A stretch of DNA of 28,901 bases, taken from the IMG/VR virus record IMGVR_UViG_3300025102_000195, positions 1 through 28,901 of that record. One strand, written 5' to 3'. Below the pieces are notes generated by a model, which did not search any database, had not been told where the DNA came from, and was given only the letters and a program-made list of their open reading frames with translations. How positions within the stretch are numbered: position 1 is the stretch's first letter; each line of letters opens with the position of its first letter. This document shows, piece after piece, positions 15,087-26,267 of the stretch. Both the position numbers and the translations under genes were made by a program. Origin of the DNA: a virus.

Positions 15087-18000
15087 TTAGAGTCCCGGCA
15101 ACTCGTATGCACGTTCGTATACGTCCTGCGCGGTGTCTAATAGTACCTCAAAAGCAGTATTCGCTTGGTCTGACTCGGCTCCATATTTCCTCACGGCCTC
15201 GGCATGTGCTCTAACAAGCGGGTTTGTTGGCTGGTCCATTAGTTGTCCTACCATGTCAGAATAACCCTCAATTCTATTTGTTTGCCCTGCGTAAATGTTA
15301 TTAGCTCGGAGATAAACTTGGGTTGCTTCAACCCCCAATTGTGCGGGAGTTTTTTCTCCTCCCCTATTAGCTGCTATGTAGCGGTCAATAAAACGACTTT
15401 GGTCAGTTTGATTTTGAGCATCAATAGCATCTGCTCTGTTTTGTGCTTCGATAAGTGCTAACGCTTCTATTTGCTCTAATTGGTCACGATCCTGAGCCTG
15501 TTGCATAATACCCGCTGCTTCATACCCTTTACTTCTACCAGCACCCCCACCTAACGTCTGAAGCAAATCAAAGAAAGCTTCGGTGCCGCTTTGTGGTTGT
15601 GTAAGTTGGTTATACTGTTCTTGGATAGACATAGGACGTTGCGCAATCGAATTATTGTCACCAGTGCCAATAACTTCATACCTACCTGACCCAGTATTTA
15701 CACCATCTCTGCCCTCTTCTGCGGCAATAATTTCTTCTTGGGTTCTAAATTTAGCATCCGAACCCGGAGCGCCTTTAGCCCCACTTTCCATTTGTTGCTC
15801 AATAATTTCGGCTATTACATTATTACCGTTCTGATCTTCCTCTACTATCTCTTCAGTATTGTTAAAAGTGTTCGGATCATAAAACCTAAAACCATCAGAA
15901 CCACTAGCAGTTAACTCTTCTACTAAATCAACAGGTTCTTCAACGTTTATCTTTTTAGCTAAAGTTTGCCGCATAGATGAAGTAAGCGCAGGGTTATCGG
16001 AAGCCAAAGCCCTGCGAATGTTTGTTGTGTTAAAAAATGGACTATCCACTGGGATAGTTCCACCACTCATAGCATCAGCGTAACGTTGGGCGATAGCAAA
16101 ACCTTCTTCATTCCAATCTCTTGTTTGTTGTCCTCTCCTACCCATTAAGTCTTCATCAGCTGTAGAGGCTTGGTATACTTCACGATTTCTTCCTAAAGGG
16201 TTAGGAGAAACCCTTGAGAGTTGTTCATACCCATCAATAGTTTTTTGTGTTTGTACAGGAGGTTCTTCAGGCTCAAGTTGGTATCTAGGTCTAATTTTAG
16301 ATGTCCCATAAGGGTTAGCACTTATAGGTTCTCCAGTGTTTTCTTCTGACTCAGTAGGCCCCATTATGCTTTCAAGTAACCCCAAAGCTGCATCTGTATC
16401 TGAGGATTCCATACCACTATTAATTAGGTCAAAGAACGCATCCCTTCTACCTTGCGCTGCATCAAGCAAATTCATTTCTGCTTCAGCATCTGCTTGCTGT
16501 TCTGCATCGTAGCTTTCAGCTAGTTCGGGCAACAACATGCGCAACTCTCTGTTTGGTGCGCCAAGCGGAACCCCTTCCTCGCGTAAAGCTCTTCTCCTCA
16601 TAGCCGCTTCTTCTCCAGGTGATACCTTTTCTCCACCACTATCAAGTAAGTCAAAGAACGCATCTCTTCTATCTTGTGCTGCATCAAGTAAATTCATTTC
16701 TGCTTCGGCATCTGCTTCTTGGTTTAAAGTTCTTCTAGCAATAAGGTCGTTAGCTGAATCGGCATTAGCATTACTCATTATTTTACGCACATGAGGTCTA
16801 GTTGTGTCAGGTTGAGGAAGTTCTTCATAATCTCTACCACCCGCTACAAAGTTATCAGCATTTTGGTAACCTGCGTTGTACGCAATGAGGGCTGCTTCAA
16901 CATCTCCATTGTATCGGTCAAGCAAAGCTTGAAGGTATTCTCTAGAAAAATTTCTACTAGCTTCGGGGTCAAAAAGATCGCCTGTAAAAGGAGCTACACC
17001 CAATCCCGGTTGTGCCGCAGTTGAAGGTCTAATTTGGTACGCACCTAACTCGCCCATATTACCAACCGCATTGGGATCACCACCGCTTTCCGTCATCATC
17101 AAAGCGTTAAGAAGGTTATCCATATCTATATCTTCTGCTTTTACTAAACCACGGTTAGCAAAACCTACTATCCCCCCAGAAGCCATTTCTTCTACGTATT
17201 TAGTATGGTAATCCCCACCCATAAATTCAAAAGTTTCACGCCCTTTGCTACGCGCTTCTCTAAAAGCCCTATTAAATCTTTCTCTAATAGTTGGATCATT
17301 TTCAGCAGCAGCTTTAAGTTCAGGTAATAAAATTTCGTTGCTAAACCATCGCGCATTTTGCACTTGATCGGGGAGATACCGCCTTACCTTTTGTATAACT
17401 TCTGGAAACTGTTTCATAAAAGGCCCTTCTTCATCTGAATATAAAGGGTACCTTTTCAACTTGCTTAAAAAACTTTCTTCATTTTCAATATTGGTTAAAC
17501 CTTCTTGCGCTTGTGCTGCATCAAGCAAGCCCGTTACTGGCGGCAACAACGGTGTGCCTAGCATCCTAGGGTCTATAGAAGTAAGCCCACCTTTATCAAA
17601 ATTTAAAACTTCTTCACTGATGTCTAGGGAACCACTTTGGGTTTGGCGTATATCTTCTACCATGTCACTAAACCGTGACATAAAGTTAGCTTTTTCCATC
17701 TCAAACTGTTCTCTAGCTTGAGGCGATACGTTCCCTTCAATTTCATTAAAACGTTTTTGCCCCTCAAGAAACTCCATTACTCTTTCACTGCCGTACTTTT
17801 GCATAAGCATAGGTATAGGTTGGTTACTACCTACTGGCATAGCAGCATCTGGCCCATACTTTTCTACAGCAGCTCGTTTCTTTGCCCTGTTCATAAAGTC
17901 TTCGTTTAGCTCACCACCAAAATCATACATTGGCCCTACACCTAGGTTTTTAAGTAATGGGCCATACATAAATTCCTGCCGACTAAAATTGTTGCCTTCA

Positions 18001-18359
18001 ACGTTACCGCCATCCGCAAAAGAAACAATCCCACCACCGGCCATCATCATGTTAGGGGCGGGCACACCGGCTACTCCTGGCTGCATAGGCATGGGTTGAG
18101 GAGGCATCTGTTGAGCCATTTGCTGGGCTCCAGGCATTAATCTTTCAGCCAAACCTTGTTCTAACTGCCCCACTACTTGTGGAGGCTGTGGTTGCTCCAT
18201 TGCCATGTCCCGCTCACGAGCAGCCGCATTAACAATATTAGTTGCTTCTTGTAACGCTAAAGCATACTTTAACTGTGGGTTAACAGACTGCATCTGAGTA
18301 AGTGCGGGTACACCTAATTCAGTTAGTTCTTCTATTTCTTGACCAATACCATACGCCAT
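15087..18359 (-). CDS. Internal virion protein with lytic transglycosylase (SLT) domain
   Basis: A 1090-residue protein. Residues 413-500 are a soluble lytic transglycosylase domain: ALMMTESGGDPNAVG with catalytic Glu424, ELGAYQIRP (440s), LDRYNGDVEAALIAYNAGY (480-498). It should cut peptidoglycan during DNA entry, like T7 gp16. The rest is low-complexity helical and Gln/Met/Pro-rich sequence. Glycine motifs GGGIVSFADGG (108-118), KGGLTSID (256-263) and GGIVGFANRG (395-404) recur. A 30-residue unit ADAEAEMNLLDAAQ-x-RRDAFFDL is duplicated at about 550-574 and 623-648. A segment GSDGFRFYDPNTFNN (about 818-832) also occurs in the 672-residue protein upstream in the operon. It lies directly before the 1962-residue protein, consistent with a joint ejection complex. 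Confidence 0.8.
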   Translation of the reverse strand: MAYGIGQEIEELTELGVPALTQMQSVNPQLKYALALQEATNIVNAAARERDMAMEQPQPPQVVGQLEQGLAERLMPGAQQMAQQMPPQPMPMQPGVAGVPAPNMMMAGGGIVSFADGGNVEGNNFSRQEFMYGPLLKNLGVGPMYDFGGELNEDFMNRAKKRAAVEKYGPDAAMPVGSNQPIPMLMQKYGSERVMEFLEGQKRFNEIEGNVSPQAREQFEMEKANFMSRFSDMVEDIRQTQSGSLDISEEVLNFDKGGLTSIDPRMLGTPLLPPVTGLLDAAQAQEGLTNIENEESFLSKLKRYPLYSDEEGPFMKQFPEVIQKVRRYLPDQVQNARWFSNEILLPELKAAAENDPTIRERFNRAFREARSKGRETFEFMGGDYHTKYVEEMASGGIVGFANRGLVKAEDIDMDNLLNALMMTESGGDPNAVGNMGELGAYQIRPSTAAQPGLGVAPFTGDLFDPEASRNFSREYLQALLDRYNGDVEAALIAYNAGYQNADNFVAGGRDYEELPQPDTTRPHVRKIMSNANADSANDLIARRTLNQEADAEAEMNLLDAAQDRRDAFFDLLDSGGEKVSPGEEAAMRRRALREEGVPLGAPNRELRMLLPELAESYDAEQQADAEAEMNLLDAAQGRRDAFFDLINSGMESSDTDAALGLLESIMGPTESEENTGEPISANPYGTSKIRPRYQLEPEEPPVQTQKTIDGYEQLSRVSPNPLGRNREVYQASTADEDLMGRRGQQTRDWNEEGFAIAQRYADAMSGGTIPVDSPFFNTTNIRRALASDNPALTSSMRQTLAKKINVEEPVDLVEELTASGSDGFRFYDPNTFNNTEEIVEEDQNGNNVIAEIIEQQMESGAKGAPGSDAKFRTQEEIIAAEEGRDGVNTGSGRYEVIGTGDNNSIAQRPMSIQEQYNQLTQPQSGTEAFFDLLQTLGGGAGRSKGYEAAGIMQQAQDRDQLEQIEALALIEAQNRADAIDAQNQTDQSRFIDRYIAANRGGEKTPAQLGVEATQVYLRANNIYAGQTNRIEGYSDMVGQLMDQPTNPLVRAHAEAVRKYGAESDQANTAFEVLLDTAQDVYERAYELPGL
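15862..15910 (-). repeat. Dispersed 49-bp FRFYDP repeat, copy in transglycosylase gene
   Basis: This 49-base stretch matches 22198-22246 with only three mismatches by eye. On the - strand it encodes SGSDGFRFYDPNTFN in the same frame as its partners, although the surrounding proteins differ. Confidence 0.9.
16423..16722 (-). repeat. Duplicated 80-bp coding segment in transglycosylase gene
   Basis: Copies at about 16423-16502 and 16644-16722 encode ADAEAEMNLLDAAQ(G/D)RRDAFFDL. DNA identity is high, with mostly silent changes, which points to a fairly recent duplication. A short third echo (LLDAAQAQEG) is encoded near 17510-17530. Confidence 0.85.
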
Positions 18360-18375
18360 TGCGCCAACCTCTTAA

Positions 18376-19251
18376 TTAACTACAGTTACCGAATATATTG
18401 CGTGTTTGACCTTGAGGACAAGGGAATGCGGCATTTAAAAATTTGTTAATACCTTCGCCCGCAGTTCCTACTGCACCTATAGTCCCTAATATTTCAGAAA
18501 GCCCACTAGGTTCAATATAATCTCTTGTTTGTTTTTGTACAGGCAACCCATCAAGCAAAGCTTTTTGGTAGTTAACTTGCTTATACGGAAAATCTCTTTC
18601 TTCTTTAAACTGCGCATAATCAGCTTCAACACCTTCACTTTCAATACCACGTTGCTTATCACCAAAGTTAAGCATTTGATCTAGTGCTAACAAACCATAC
18701 CTATTATTGTCTTGTTGAGCGGTGCGCAACCTATCTTGTTCAGTGTTGAATTGATCTTGGGCTTTATCAAATGCCGTGTTATATCCTGTAGCAGTGATGC
18801 CTGAAAGGTTATTTAACAAACTACGTTGCGTTTCTGCATCCATAATTGCTTGCCGTGAGCCACCGTATGCACCAGCTCTACTCAACCTAGAAGCATTTTG
18901 TCGTTGTTGTATTTGGGCTTGTCTTTGCGCTTCAGCTAATTGGGGCTCCAACGAAGCTTGAAGGTACGGGTTCATATAGTCAGTAGCAGTAGTACCGGAG
19001 GTAAACGATGTGGGAGTGAAAGCTCCCATCTGTGCAGTAGGCACGGTCAACCCAGCAATACCTTGAAAAGCTTTAGTTTGTAAATCAGATTGCTCCGCTG
19101 TAAGCGGGCCTGTATAAGCCTGGTACGGTTGATTCGCTAAAGCTTTACCTTTTGCAAGTATGTCCGTTACATAAGGTGCAGCCCACGAAGACAAACTCTC
19201 TTCAGTACCTGCTACTTGACCAACTGGATCTTTGGCTACCAAATCTACCAT
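18376..19251 (-). CDS. Probable internal virion/head-tail protein (Gln/Ala-rich helical)
   Basis: A 291-residue protein dominated by a long helical middle (about 95-215) rich in Gln, Ala and Arg (AEAQRQAQIQQRQNASRLSR, then GAYGGSRQAIMDAE). A tail region SGLSEILGTIGAVGTAGEGI may touch membrane, and the C-terminus has a small Cys pair (CPQGQTRNIFGNC). The pattern PYQAYTGPLTAEQ near residue 42 and the GGSRQ segment are typical of unnamed structural proteins in aquatic podoviruses, where they sit beside the transglycosylase gene. By position and composition it resembles T7 gp14/gp15-class internal proteins, but homology cannot be shown here. The gene lies 16 bases upstream of the 1090-residue gene with AGAGG before that start. 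Confidence 0.6.
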   Translation of the reverse strand: MVDLVAKDPVGQVAGTEESLSSWAAPYVTDILAKGKALANQPYQAYTGPLTAEQSDLQTKAFQGIAGLTVPTAQMGAFTPTSFTSGTTATDYMNPYLQASLEPQLAEAQRQAQIQQRQNASRLSRAGAYGGSRQAIMDAETQRSLLNNLSGITATGYNTAFDKAQDQFNTEQDRLRTAQQDNNRYGLLALDQMLNFGDKQRGIESEGVEADYAQFKEERDFPYKQVNYQKALLDGLPVQKQTRDYIEPSGLSEILGTIGAVGTAGEGINKFLNAAFPCPQGQTRNIFGNCS

Positions 19252-19261
19252 TAGTGTTTCC

Positions 19262-20308
19262 TCACGCTAAAAAATTGTTAGGGTTTATTTCTTTACCCTG
19301 TTTAGTAGTACCAGTACGAGCTTTACGTATTCGGTCCATCATCCCATGCAACTGAGTAGCTCCTGCCTCTGAGTTCCCATTGCCCAAGTGACTTACTACA
19401 TCAGCTGGTATTACAAATTCACCATCACTTAATCTAGCTTCTTGGGTACCATTAATAGAAGCGGGTATTTGGTCTGCCATGCCATCAGTTGCGCCACCTA
19501 AGTAGTAACCGTTACCACCTAATGAAGCCAAACCACCTCTTTGAAAAGTAGGAGTCTGGGCAGCAAAAAACTCTTGGATTTCTTCTATAGGACGACCAAA
19601 ATAATTAGATATTTGTTCACTTGTAACTGCCCCATTTTTAAACATTTCAATCACAGCTGAAATTTCTGTGGGCGAGTAGTCGTTATCCCTAGGTATAGAG
19701 CTTAACGGATTACCATAAGCTCGGTTTTTTGCTGAAGCCAGAGCACTCTTAAGCGTATTTTGTATATTCAAATTGGGAGTAGCATTAAGTTTTTGTTCCG
19801 CAGGGGTTTGATAATAAGGCCCCATACTGTTTTGTATGTTAGCTAGTGGCGTGGTAGTAGCTTTTGAAAGCCTGTAAGGTGAAATAGCATTTTCGTTCAT
19901 ATACCCTATTGTTTGATCTATTTGTTGTCGATCTGTGGTATTACTACCGAGTATGCCACTTATATCTTTAGCTAAAGCAGTGTCCGTAACTCGTTGCAAA
20001 CTTGACAAACCTTGTCGAGCTGGGTTGGCCGCATTAGCCGCCGCTAGACTAGCTTGTTGGTTAGTCGCACGAGTGTTAGCGCCTTGTAGCAATGCATCCA
20101 TTGCAGTGTTGTAACGCGCTTCATACGCAGCTTGCCCAGGCCCATCATACTTTTCAGTAGTTTCTGTTAGCCTATCTAATTGTGGGCCTCGCACAAACTC
20201 CATATCGGTAAAGTATCGTTGCCCACCACTACCTGGTCTGCGATCAACATCGTAAGTATTAGGTACAATTGATCGAACACCCCTATAATCAGGTATGGTA
20301 ATTGCCAT
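19262..20308 (-). CDS. Structural/assembly phage protein with DGEFVIPADVV motif
   Basis: A 348-residue protein. The first 200 residues are helical and Ala/Asn/Gln-rich. Residues 210-250 (YSPTEISAVIEMFKNG...EQISNYFGRPIEEIQEFFAA) form a compact helical unit. Residues 257-280 carry a glycine-rich motif (RGGLASLGGNGYYLGG) like those in the 1090-residue protein. Residues 289-308 contain QEARLSDGEFVIPADVVSHL, a signature widely seen in phage virion-associated proteins without assigned function. It is probably a virion component in the neck or interior. A clear AGAGGA lies 5-6 bases before the ATG, and the gene starts 1 base after the preceding stop, so it is coupled to the late operon. Confidence 0.6.
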   Translation of the reverse strand: MAITIPDYRGVRSIVPNTYDVDRRPGSGGQRYFTDMEFVRGPQLDRLTETTEKYDGPGQAAYEARYNTAMDALLQGANTRATNQQASLAAANAANPARQGLSSLQRVTDTALAKDISGILGSNTTDRQQIDQTIGYMNENAISPYRLSKATTTPLANIQNSMGPYYQTPAEQKLNATPNLNIQNTLKSALASAKNRAYGNPLSSIPRDNDYSPTEISAVIEMFKNGAVTSEQISNYFGRPIEEIQEFFAAQTPTFQRGGLASLGGNGYYLGGATDGMADQIPASINGTQEARLSDGEFVIPADVVSHLGNGNSEAGATQLHGMMDRIRKARTGTTKQGKEINPNNFLA

Positions 20309-20309
20309 A

Positions 20310-22331
<2,022 letters not shown>

Positions 22332-23225
22332 TTATCCGTCTATCAACACGCCTTCAAATGAGGCGCTTATCTGGTTGTTGTTTGTAGTCGCTATGGCGCG
22401 ACACTCAATGTCTGTTTTTGCTGGTATGGCTAAAGAATATGTAAACGGTGCTATTGTGGTATTGCTCTCCAGCACTTGGATAAACCGTGTTCTAAAGGCG
22501 TTAGTAGCATTCTCCCGTGTCTTAAGCTTAACAGTCGCAGAATTAGTGGCCGAAGCTATGGCTGCCGTAAATGCTATCTCATCTATGTACAGAGTTTTAC
22601 TTGCGGGTACTGTGTAGACGGCCATCTGCGTCTGGTTAGAGTCACCAAAACTAGCGTACACAGTAGGAGGTACACCCGCTGTAGCCCCAGTTGTACCCAC
22701 ATAAACAGTCCCTGCACTTCCTCCGTTTGAGCCAGCAGTAAGGACGTAAGCTTTTAATATTCTTAGATATTCTTTAGTAGTAACTACTTGTGTTTGACCG
22801 TTCATTGCAATGTCTTCTTCAATCTGCAAGTAATTAGCATCCAGACCCTGTACCTTAATGGTACGTACTCCAGTACCTGTGGTGGCTATATCGTTGGTAT
22901 CGCTGCTAGAGATATACACCTCTCCTGCTGCACCAGGGTAAGTAAAGTTTCCACCCTCTGACCACACGGTTTCTTCAGTAATGTCTACATCAGCATTGAA
23001 ACCAAATTGATACAAGGCAGTAGCCCCTGATACTTGGCCTTGGGCAACTCTTAAATTGTAGGGGACTGTATTTGCCACAGCGTTCCTCAATGCGTTGTCT
23101 ATCTGGTTGAAATATAGACGTAAAATGTTATTAAAACGATCTACATACCCTCTACTGTACGTTTCTGGGCCAGTGGGTAAAGCTGGCGCAACTACTCGAC
23201 TCGTGCTATCTGTTGAGGTAGGCAT
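22332..23225 (-). CDS. Probable virion structural protein (tail-associated)
   Basis: A 297-residue protein. The N-terminal helix DRFNNILRLYFNQIDNALRN (residues 28-48) looks like an oligomerisation or attachment segment. The remainder is beta-rich and low in charge (WSEGGNFTYPGAAGEVYISSSDTNDIATTGTGVRTIKVQGLD, then GLDANYLQIEEDIAMNGQT). The C-terminal half is a jelly-roll-like set of strands ending SASFEGVLIDG. I know similar unnamed proteins directly downstream of the tail/stabilisation gene in other aquatic phages; they are probably virion parts. Its ATG overlaps the preceding stop (TAATG), so the pair is translationally coupled. Exact location in the virion is unknown. Confidence 0.65.
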   Translation of the reverse strand: MPTSTDSTSRVVAPALPTGPETYSRGYVDRFNNILRLYFNQIDNALRNAVANTVPYNLRVAQGQVSGATALYQFGFNADVDITEETVWSEGGNFTYPGAAGEVYISSSDTNDIATTGTGVRTIKVQGLDANYLQIEEDIAMNGQTQVVTTKEYLRILKAYVLTAGSNGGSAGTVYVGTTGATAGVPPTVYASFGDSNQTQMAVYTVPASKTLYIDEIAFTAAIASATNSATVKLKTRENATNAFRTRFIQVLESNTTIAPFTYSLAIPAKTDIECRAIATTNNNQISASFEGVLIDG

Positions 23226-25099
23226 TAGCGTCTACCATCAGGACGCATATCTAAGCGTGGGGAGCCAAGCTGCCATGCTACTCCTTCCGCTGTAGACTCC
23301 ATCTTAAAGGCAATCTGTCTACCTCGCACTCGTAAGTACACCTGTCCTGTAAACTGTTCTATAGGTACTGTAGCTGACCGAGTTACCGTGGCTGACGAGT
23401 TACCCCCCTCAGACAGTGGGTTGTTGTACCCCGATCCTGAGTTAGCCATAGGTGATATAGTCATACTAGCTGCTGGGTTAGTAGCACTAGAGCCATCAAA
23501 AGTTACATCAGGCAGCATCCGGTTAATTAGTACAAAACTATGCCCATCATCTAAATCAAACTCAGACGAGGTAATAGAGGCAGTAATAGCAGCCGTTACA
23601 CCTGTTTGTTTGTCATCGTTGCCTTTCTCGTGGTCTACCAAGTTGTTGCTGTATGTAGCGGCTATGGGCCTGTCCCGCAGTCCTGAGTCTAACCAAGCAG
23701 TTCTAGCTAACGTGCCGTAGTACCACACATTTTCTTGGTAGTTATACACTACATAACGGTCATTAGTGGTAACTCCAGCAGATGGATAAAACCACCAGAC
23801 TTCGTTGAATCCTTCATTAGTCCCAGCTGCTACTTGGTTAAATTGGTCGGTATTTATGTCATTAAAAACATAACGTTTAACGTTACAAGGTAGCGTCATT
23901 ACTGTACCGTCATACTTGTAGAACTTATCTTTACCCATCCAATAAGCAGTACTACCTGCGTATGCAGTAGCGTTTTGACTTGCAATAGATATGTTATCTC
24001 CTAGTAATTGAACGCTCCACACGGCATCTCCACCTTCATATTGCATAGAATACAAAGCAGCATCTGTCCAAACCAACACCTCTTGTCGCGCTTGCCTGGC
24101 AGTTATAATTTCTGTGCCCCGAGAAAGACGTTGGCTACCAGCAAAATTAGTTGCTGAAGGGGTCCAATTAAACACATCTTCTTGGTCTGACCACCGAATA
24201 AGCATAGGGTCTTGAACTGCTGTACCTAAAGTATTAGCCCCAAAACAAAATACAAAACGATAAATATCTGAAATAGTTACAAAATTTGTAATGCTAGGTA
24301 CATCAGTAGAAGTAGGGTAGTTGACAGTATCAATTACTTTACCCCGCACTGTTACACCCGTACTTGCTGCCCAGTAACATAATGGCCCACCACGATAAGC
24401 AAATACTAAATCTTCACCATAGTTTGATTGACTCCAAAGCCTGATAGGGGAAGTAGTTATACCACCGTTACCCCAAGTGCCTTGTCCCCATGTACCTGCG
24501 CCCCAACCAGTAAACGGTACACCTGTAGCTGACCCGGTGTTCAACTGATACGCACCTACTGTAGAGGCTCCACCGTTGCCTGTATCTCCTGCACTAGCAC
24601 TGACCGCAGCGGTTATGGTGTAGGAATCATCGTTAACCACATTGACTATTTCGTACTCAATATTAAGCACAGCGGCTGTTATGTTACCGCCCAGACTCAC
24701 CGCACCTGAATAAGTAACAAAATCCCCTACTACTGCTCCATGAGCTGTATCTGAAACCGTAAGCGTAGGAGAACCATTAAGGGCAGCAAAGGTTACATCC
24801 CCCGCTGCTGTAGTTAGCCTGATAGGGGTAATGTCGTTGTATGCTCCACCACGCTCTATGTAGTACTTTAGGTGCGTTCCTACACTAACTAAGTTTTGTT
24901 TGCCTAACGTAATCCAGTTCCATAGCGAACGACATATTCCTAGAAACGTGTTAGCAGAGATGCGCTCCCATCCCCCAATCTTCTCAGGCATACCCTGACG
25001 AAACCGCACCTTGTCAGACTCATACCACCCACCTTCTGTGGTATAGCGGGTGTTTTCACGATTAACCCCTGGTTTTAATTGAAGTTTTTTAAGAGGCAT
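23225..25099 (-). CDS. Tail / packaged-DNA stabilisation-like protein
   Basis: A 624-residue beta-rich protein. The N-terminus LKPGVNRENTRYTTEGGWYESDKVRFRQGMPEKIGGWERI is a recognisable start of podoviral tail or stabilisation proteins (P22 gp10-like/tail-tube group). The middle has repeated propeller-like strands (VWTDAALYSMQYEGG...WSVQLLGDNISIASQNA, AYWMGKDKFYKYDGT, NEVWWFYPSAG, DRYVVYNYQENVWYYGTL). The C-terminus has another beta domain (GQVYLRVRGRQIAFKMES). It probably forms part of the tail tube or neck that closes the portal. The exact family is not certain. Its ATG lies 2 bases after the lysozyme stop with AGGAG-poor context, so it depends on upstream translation. Confidence 0.7.
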   Translation of the reverse strand: MPLKKLQLKPGVNRENTRYTTEGGWYESDKVRFRQGMPEKIGGWERISANTFLGICRSLWNWITLGKQNLVSVGTHLKYYIERGGAYNDITPIRLTTAAGDVTFAALNGSPTLTVSDTAHGAVVGDFVTYSGAVSLGGNITAAVLNIEYEIVNVVNDDSYTITAAVSASAGDTGNGGASTVGAYQLNTGSATGVPFTGWGAGTWGQGTWGNGGITTSPIRLWSQSNYGEDLVFAYRGGPLCYWAASTGVTVRGKVIDTVNYPTSTDVPSITNFVTISDIYRFVFCFGANTLGTAVQDPMLIRWSDQEDVFNWTPSATNFAGSQRLSRGTEIITARQARQEVLVWTDAALYSMQYEGGDAVWSVQLLGDNISIASQNATAYAGSTAYWMGKDKFYKYDGTVMTLPCNVKRYVFNDINTDQFNQVAAGTNEGFNEVWWFYPSAGVTTNDRYVVYNYQENVWYYGTLARTAWLDSGLRDRPIAATYSNNLVDHEKGNDDKQTGVTAAITASITSSEFDLDDGHSFVLINRMLPDVTFDGSSATNPAASMTISPMANSGSGYNNPLSEGGNSSATVTRSATVPIEQFTGQVYLRVRGRQIAFKMESTAEGVAWQLGSPRLDMRPDGRR

Positions 25100-25101
25100 A
25101 C

Positions 25102-25536
25102 TTATTCCGCATATTCGCCTGTTTTAATTAGATCAGTAAGTTCTAATGCCCTACCACCTACTTGTTTAGCCCAACGTGAGTCTAAGAACTCCGTAGCGGC
25201 TTCTGCATATTCTTCCCGTTCCATCGCGGATAAAGCGCGTTTGAAACCCCTGAGTCTTGTTGCGCCCAGGTTAAAACTAATGTCAATCATAGCATCTCTG
25301 CGTACATCATCTAGCTTGTTAAACCACGGATATTCTTTTGCTAACTCTTTGATAACACGTTCAATATCGTTTTCCAGTAAGTATTCTACTTCATCTTCTG
25401 ACAGACCCATGCCGCCGCGCTGGTCAATGTTTCGCCCTACTCCTACAGTAATCTTCCCTTCTGAGCACTCGTAAGCATGAGTTTCTACACCTTCATGGCG
25501 CTTTAACATGGCAATTAACTTTTTCATGTTGCTCAC
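25102..25536 (-). CDS. Endolysin, T4-type lysozyme (GH24)
   Basis: A 144-residue muramidase. The catalytic Glu15 is in KRHEGVETHAY, and the conserved T-x-G-x-G loop follows as GKITVGVGRN with Thr30 matching T4 lysozyme Thr26. The position of T4 Asp20 is occupied by Cys24 (YECSEGK). Cysteine here is common in a GH24 subgroup and is known to support activity in T4 lysozyme. The C-terminal half has FNLGATRLRGFKRALSAM and SRWAKQVGGRALELTDLIKTG, the usual N-W/R-R-x-x-E-x-x-L region. It cleaves peptidoglycan at lysis after release by the holin. There is no signal peptide. It overlaps the holin gene by 4 bases (ATGA). Confidence 0.92.
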   Translation of the reverse strand: MSNMKKLIAMLKRHEGVETHAYECSEGKITVGVGRNIDQRGGMGLSEDEVEYLLENDIERVIKELAKEYPWFNKLDDVRRDAMIDISFNLGATRLRGFKRALSAMEREEYAEAATEFLDSRWAKQVGGRALELTDLIKTGEYAE

Positions 25537-26000
25537 TTCGTACTAGACCCAGAAAACCAAAATGCTGCCATAGTCCCCAGAATCCCTGATAGCTGACCTA
25601 ACACCAGTGAGATAATAGTCTCATCATTCTGGTCATGGGGCATTATTGTTACTGTTAAGACATACGCTCCGTACAGCAGTAACGCCAGTATCCCAAAAAC
25701 TTTAGGAGTCCAGTCGTTCTTAAAAGTTTCTCTTGCATGTTTACGGTCTTCTAATTCAGACTTAAAACTGTCTAAATCGATTTCCATTTCTTTAATGCGA
25801 TCCTTAAATTCCTTGTCGGCCTCTTTAAGAAGCACCATTTTTTCAGGCTTATCCTCAATTAAGTCTTCTATTTCATTGGCTGTAGCGTCTGGTACACCTA
25901 GCTTTTGTGCCGCCATCTTGACTGCCATACCCGCCATAGGCCCACCTGCTGCGCTGGCTATAGTAGGGGCAAGAGATTTAAGTAATCCACCTAGTTTCAT
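25533..26000 (-). CDS. Holin (GTA-type, Holin_3TMs-like)
   Basis: A 155-residue membrane protein. The N-terminal 30 residues are hydrophobic and Gly/Ala-rich (SLAPTIASAAGGPMAGMAV). A charged coiled-coil region follows (45-95: FKDRIKEMEIDLDSFKSELEDRKHARETFKNDWTPK). Two membrane segments end the protein: about 100-120 (VFGILALLLYGAYVLTVTIM) and 129-149 (IISLVLGQLSGILGTMAAFW), closing in FSGSSTK. The K/R-R-x-A-R-x...W(T)PK junction and the C-terminal FGSS-like end match holins of the gene-transfer-agent-release type. It would form the inner-membrane lesion releasing the adjacent lysozyme. The 42-base gap upstream has no clear Shine-Dalgarno. Confidence 0.85.
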   Translation of the reverse strand: MKLGGLLKSLAPTIASAAGGPMAGMAVKMAAQKLGVPDATANEIEDLIEDKPEKMVLLKEADKEFKDRIKEMEIDLDSFKSELEDRKHARETFKNDWTPKVFGILALLLYGAYVLTVTIMPHDQNDETIISLVLGQLSGILGTMAAFWFSGSSTK

Positions 26001-26042
26001 ATAACATCAACCATAGTTTAATCAACGCCTCAACGTTGTTAA

Positions 26043-26267
26043 TTACTTTCCCGTGGAGTCTTCCTCCACGATCTCATCAATCGTATCGCATACGTCAGGA
26101 ATCCTAACGCCTGTAGTAACTTCAGTAGTGACGCGCCCTACAGCCCGTATGCCTTTGTACACACCAGAACAGTACAATTCCTTGTTGGCAATCATGTCTT
26201 CGGACACAGAGCACCCGGCCATTAGTACACACAACGCAGCAATTCTAAGCATCTTCAACCTCATCAA
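26043..26267 (-). CDS. Small lipoprotein, possible outer-membrane spanin
   Basis: A 74-residue protein with a lipoprotein signal peptide: basic start (MMRLKMLR), hydrophobic core (IAALCVLMAG) and lipobox LMAGC with Cys19 as the lipidated residue. The mature part has two more cysteines in YCSGVYKGIRAVGR and IPDVCDTIDEI and an acidic C-terminus. It lies between lipase and holin and overlaps the lipase gene end by 23 bases. A lysis role such as o-spanin is therefore reasonable, but it lacks the Pro-rich character of classic Rz1, so this is inference. Downstream methionines at residues 2 and 6 are alternative starts; all keep the signal peptide. Confidence 0.75.
   Translation of the reverse strand: MMRLKMLRIAALCVLMAGCSVSEDMIANKELYCSGVYKGIRAVGRVTTEVTTGVRIPDVCDTIDEIVEEDSTGK

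Noticed and set aside
26001-26042. Internal late promoter or regulatory hairpin in the holin upstream gap
   Set aside because: TTGATT and TATATG could be paired at 16 bases, but the -10 would overlap the holin start codon. The CAACGTTG palindrome is short, so the support is too weak.
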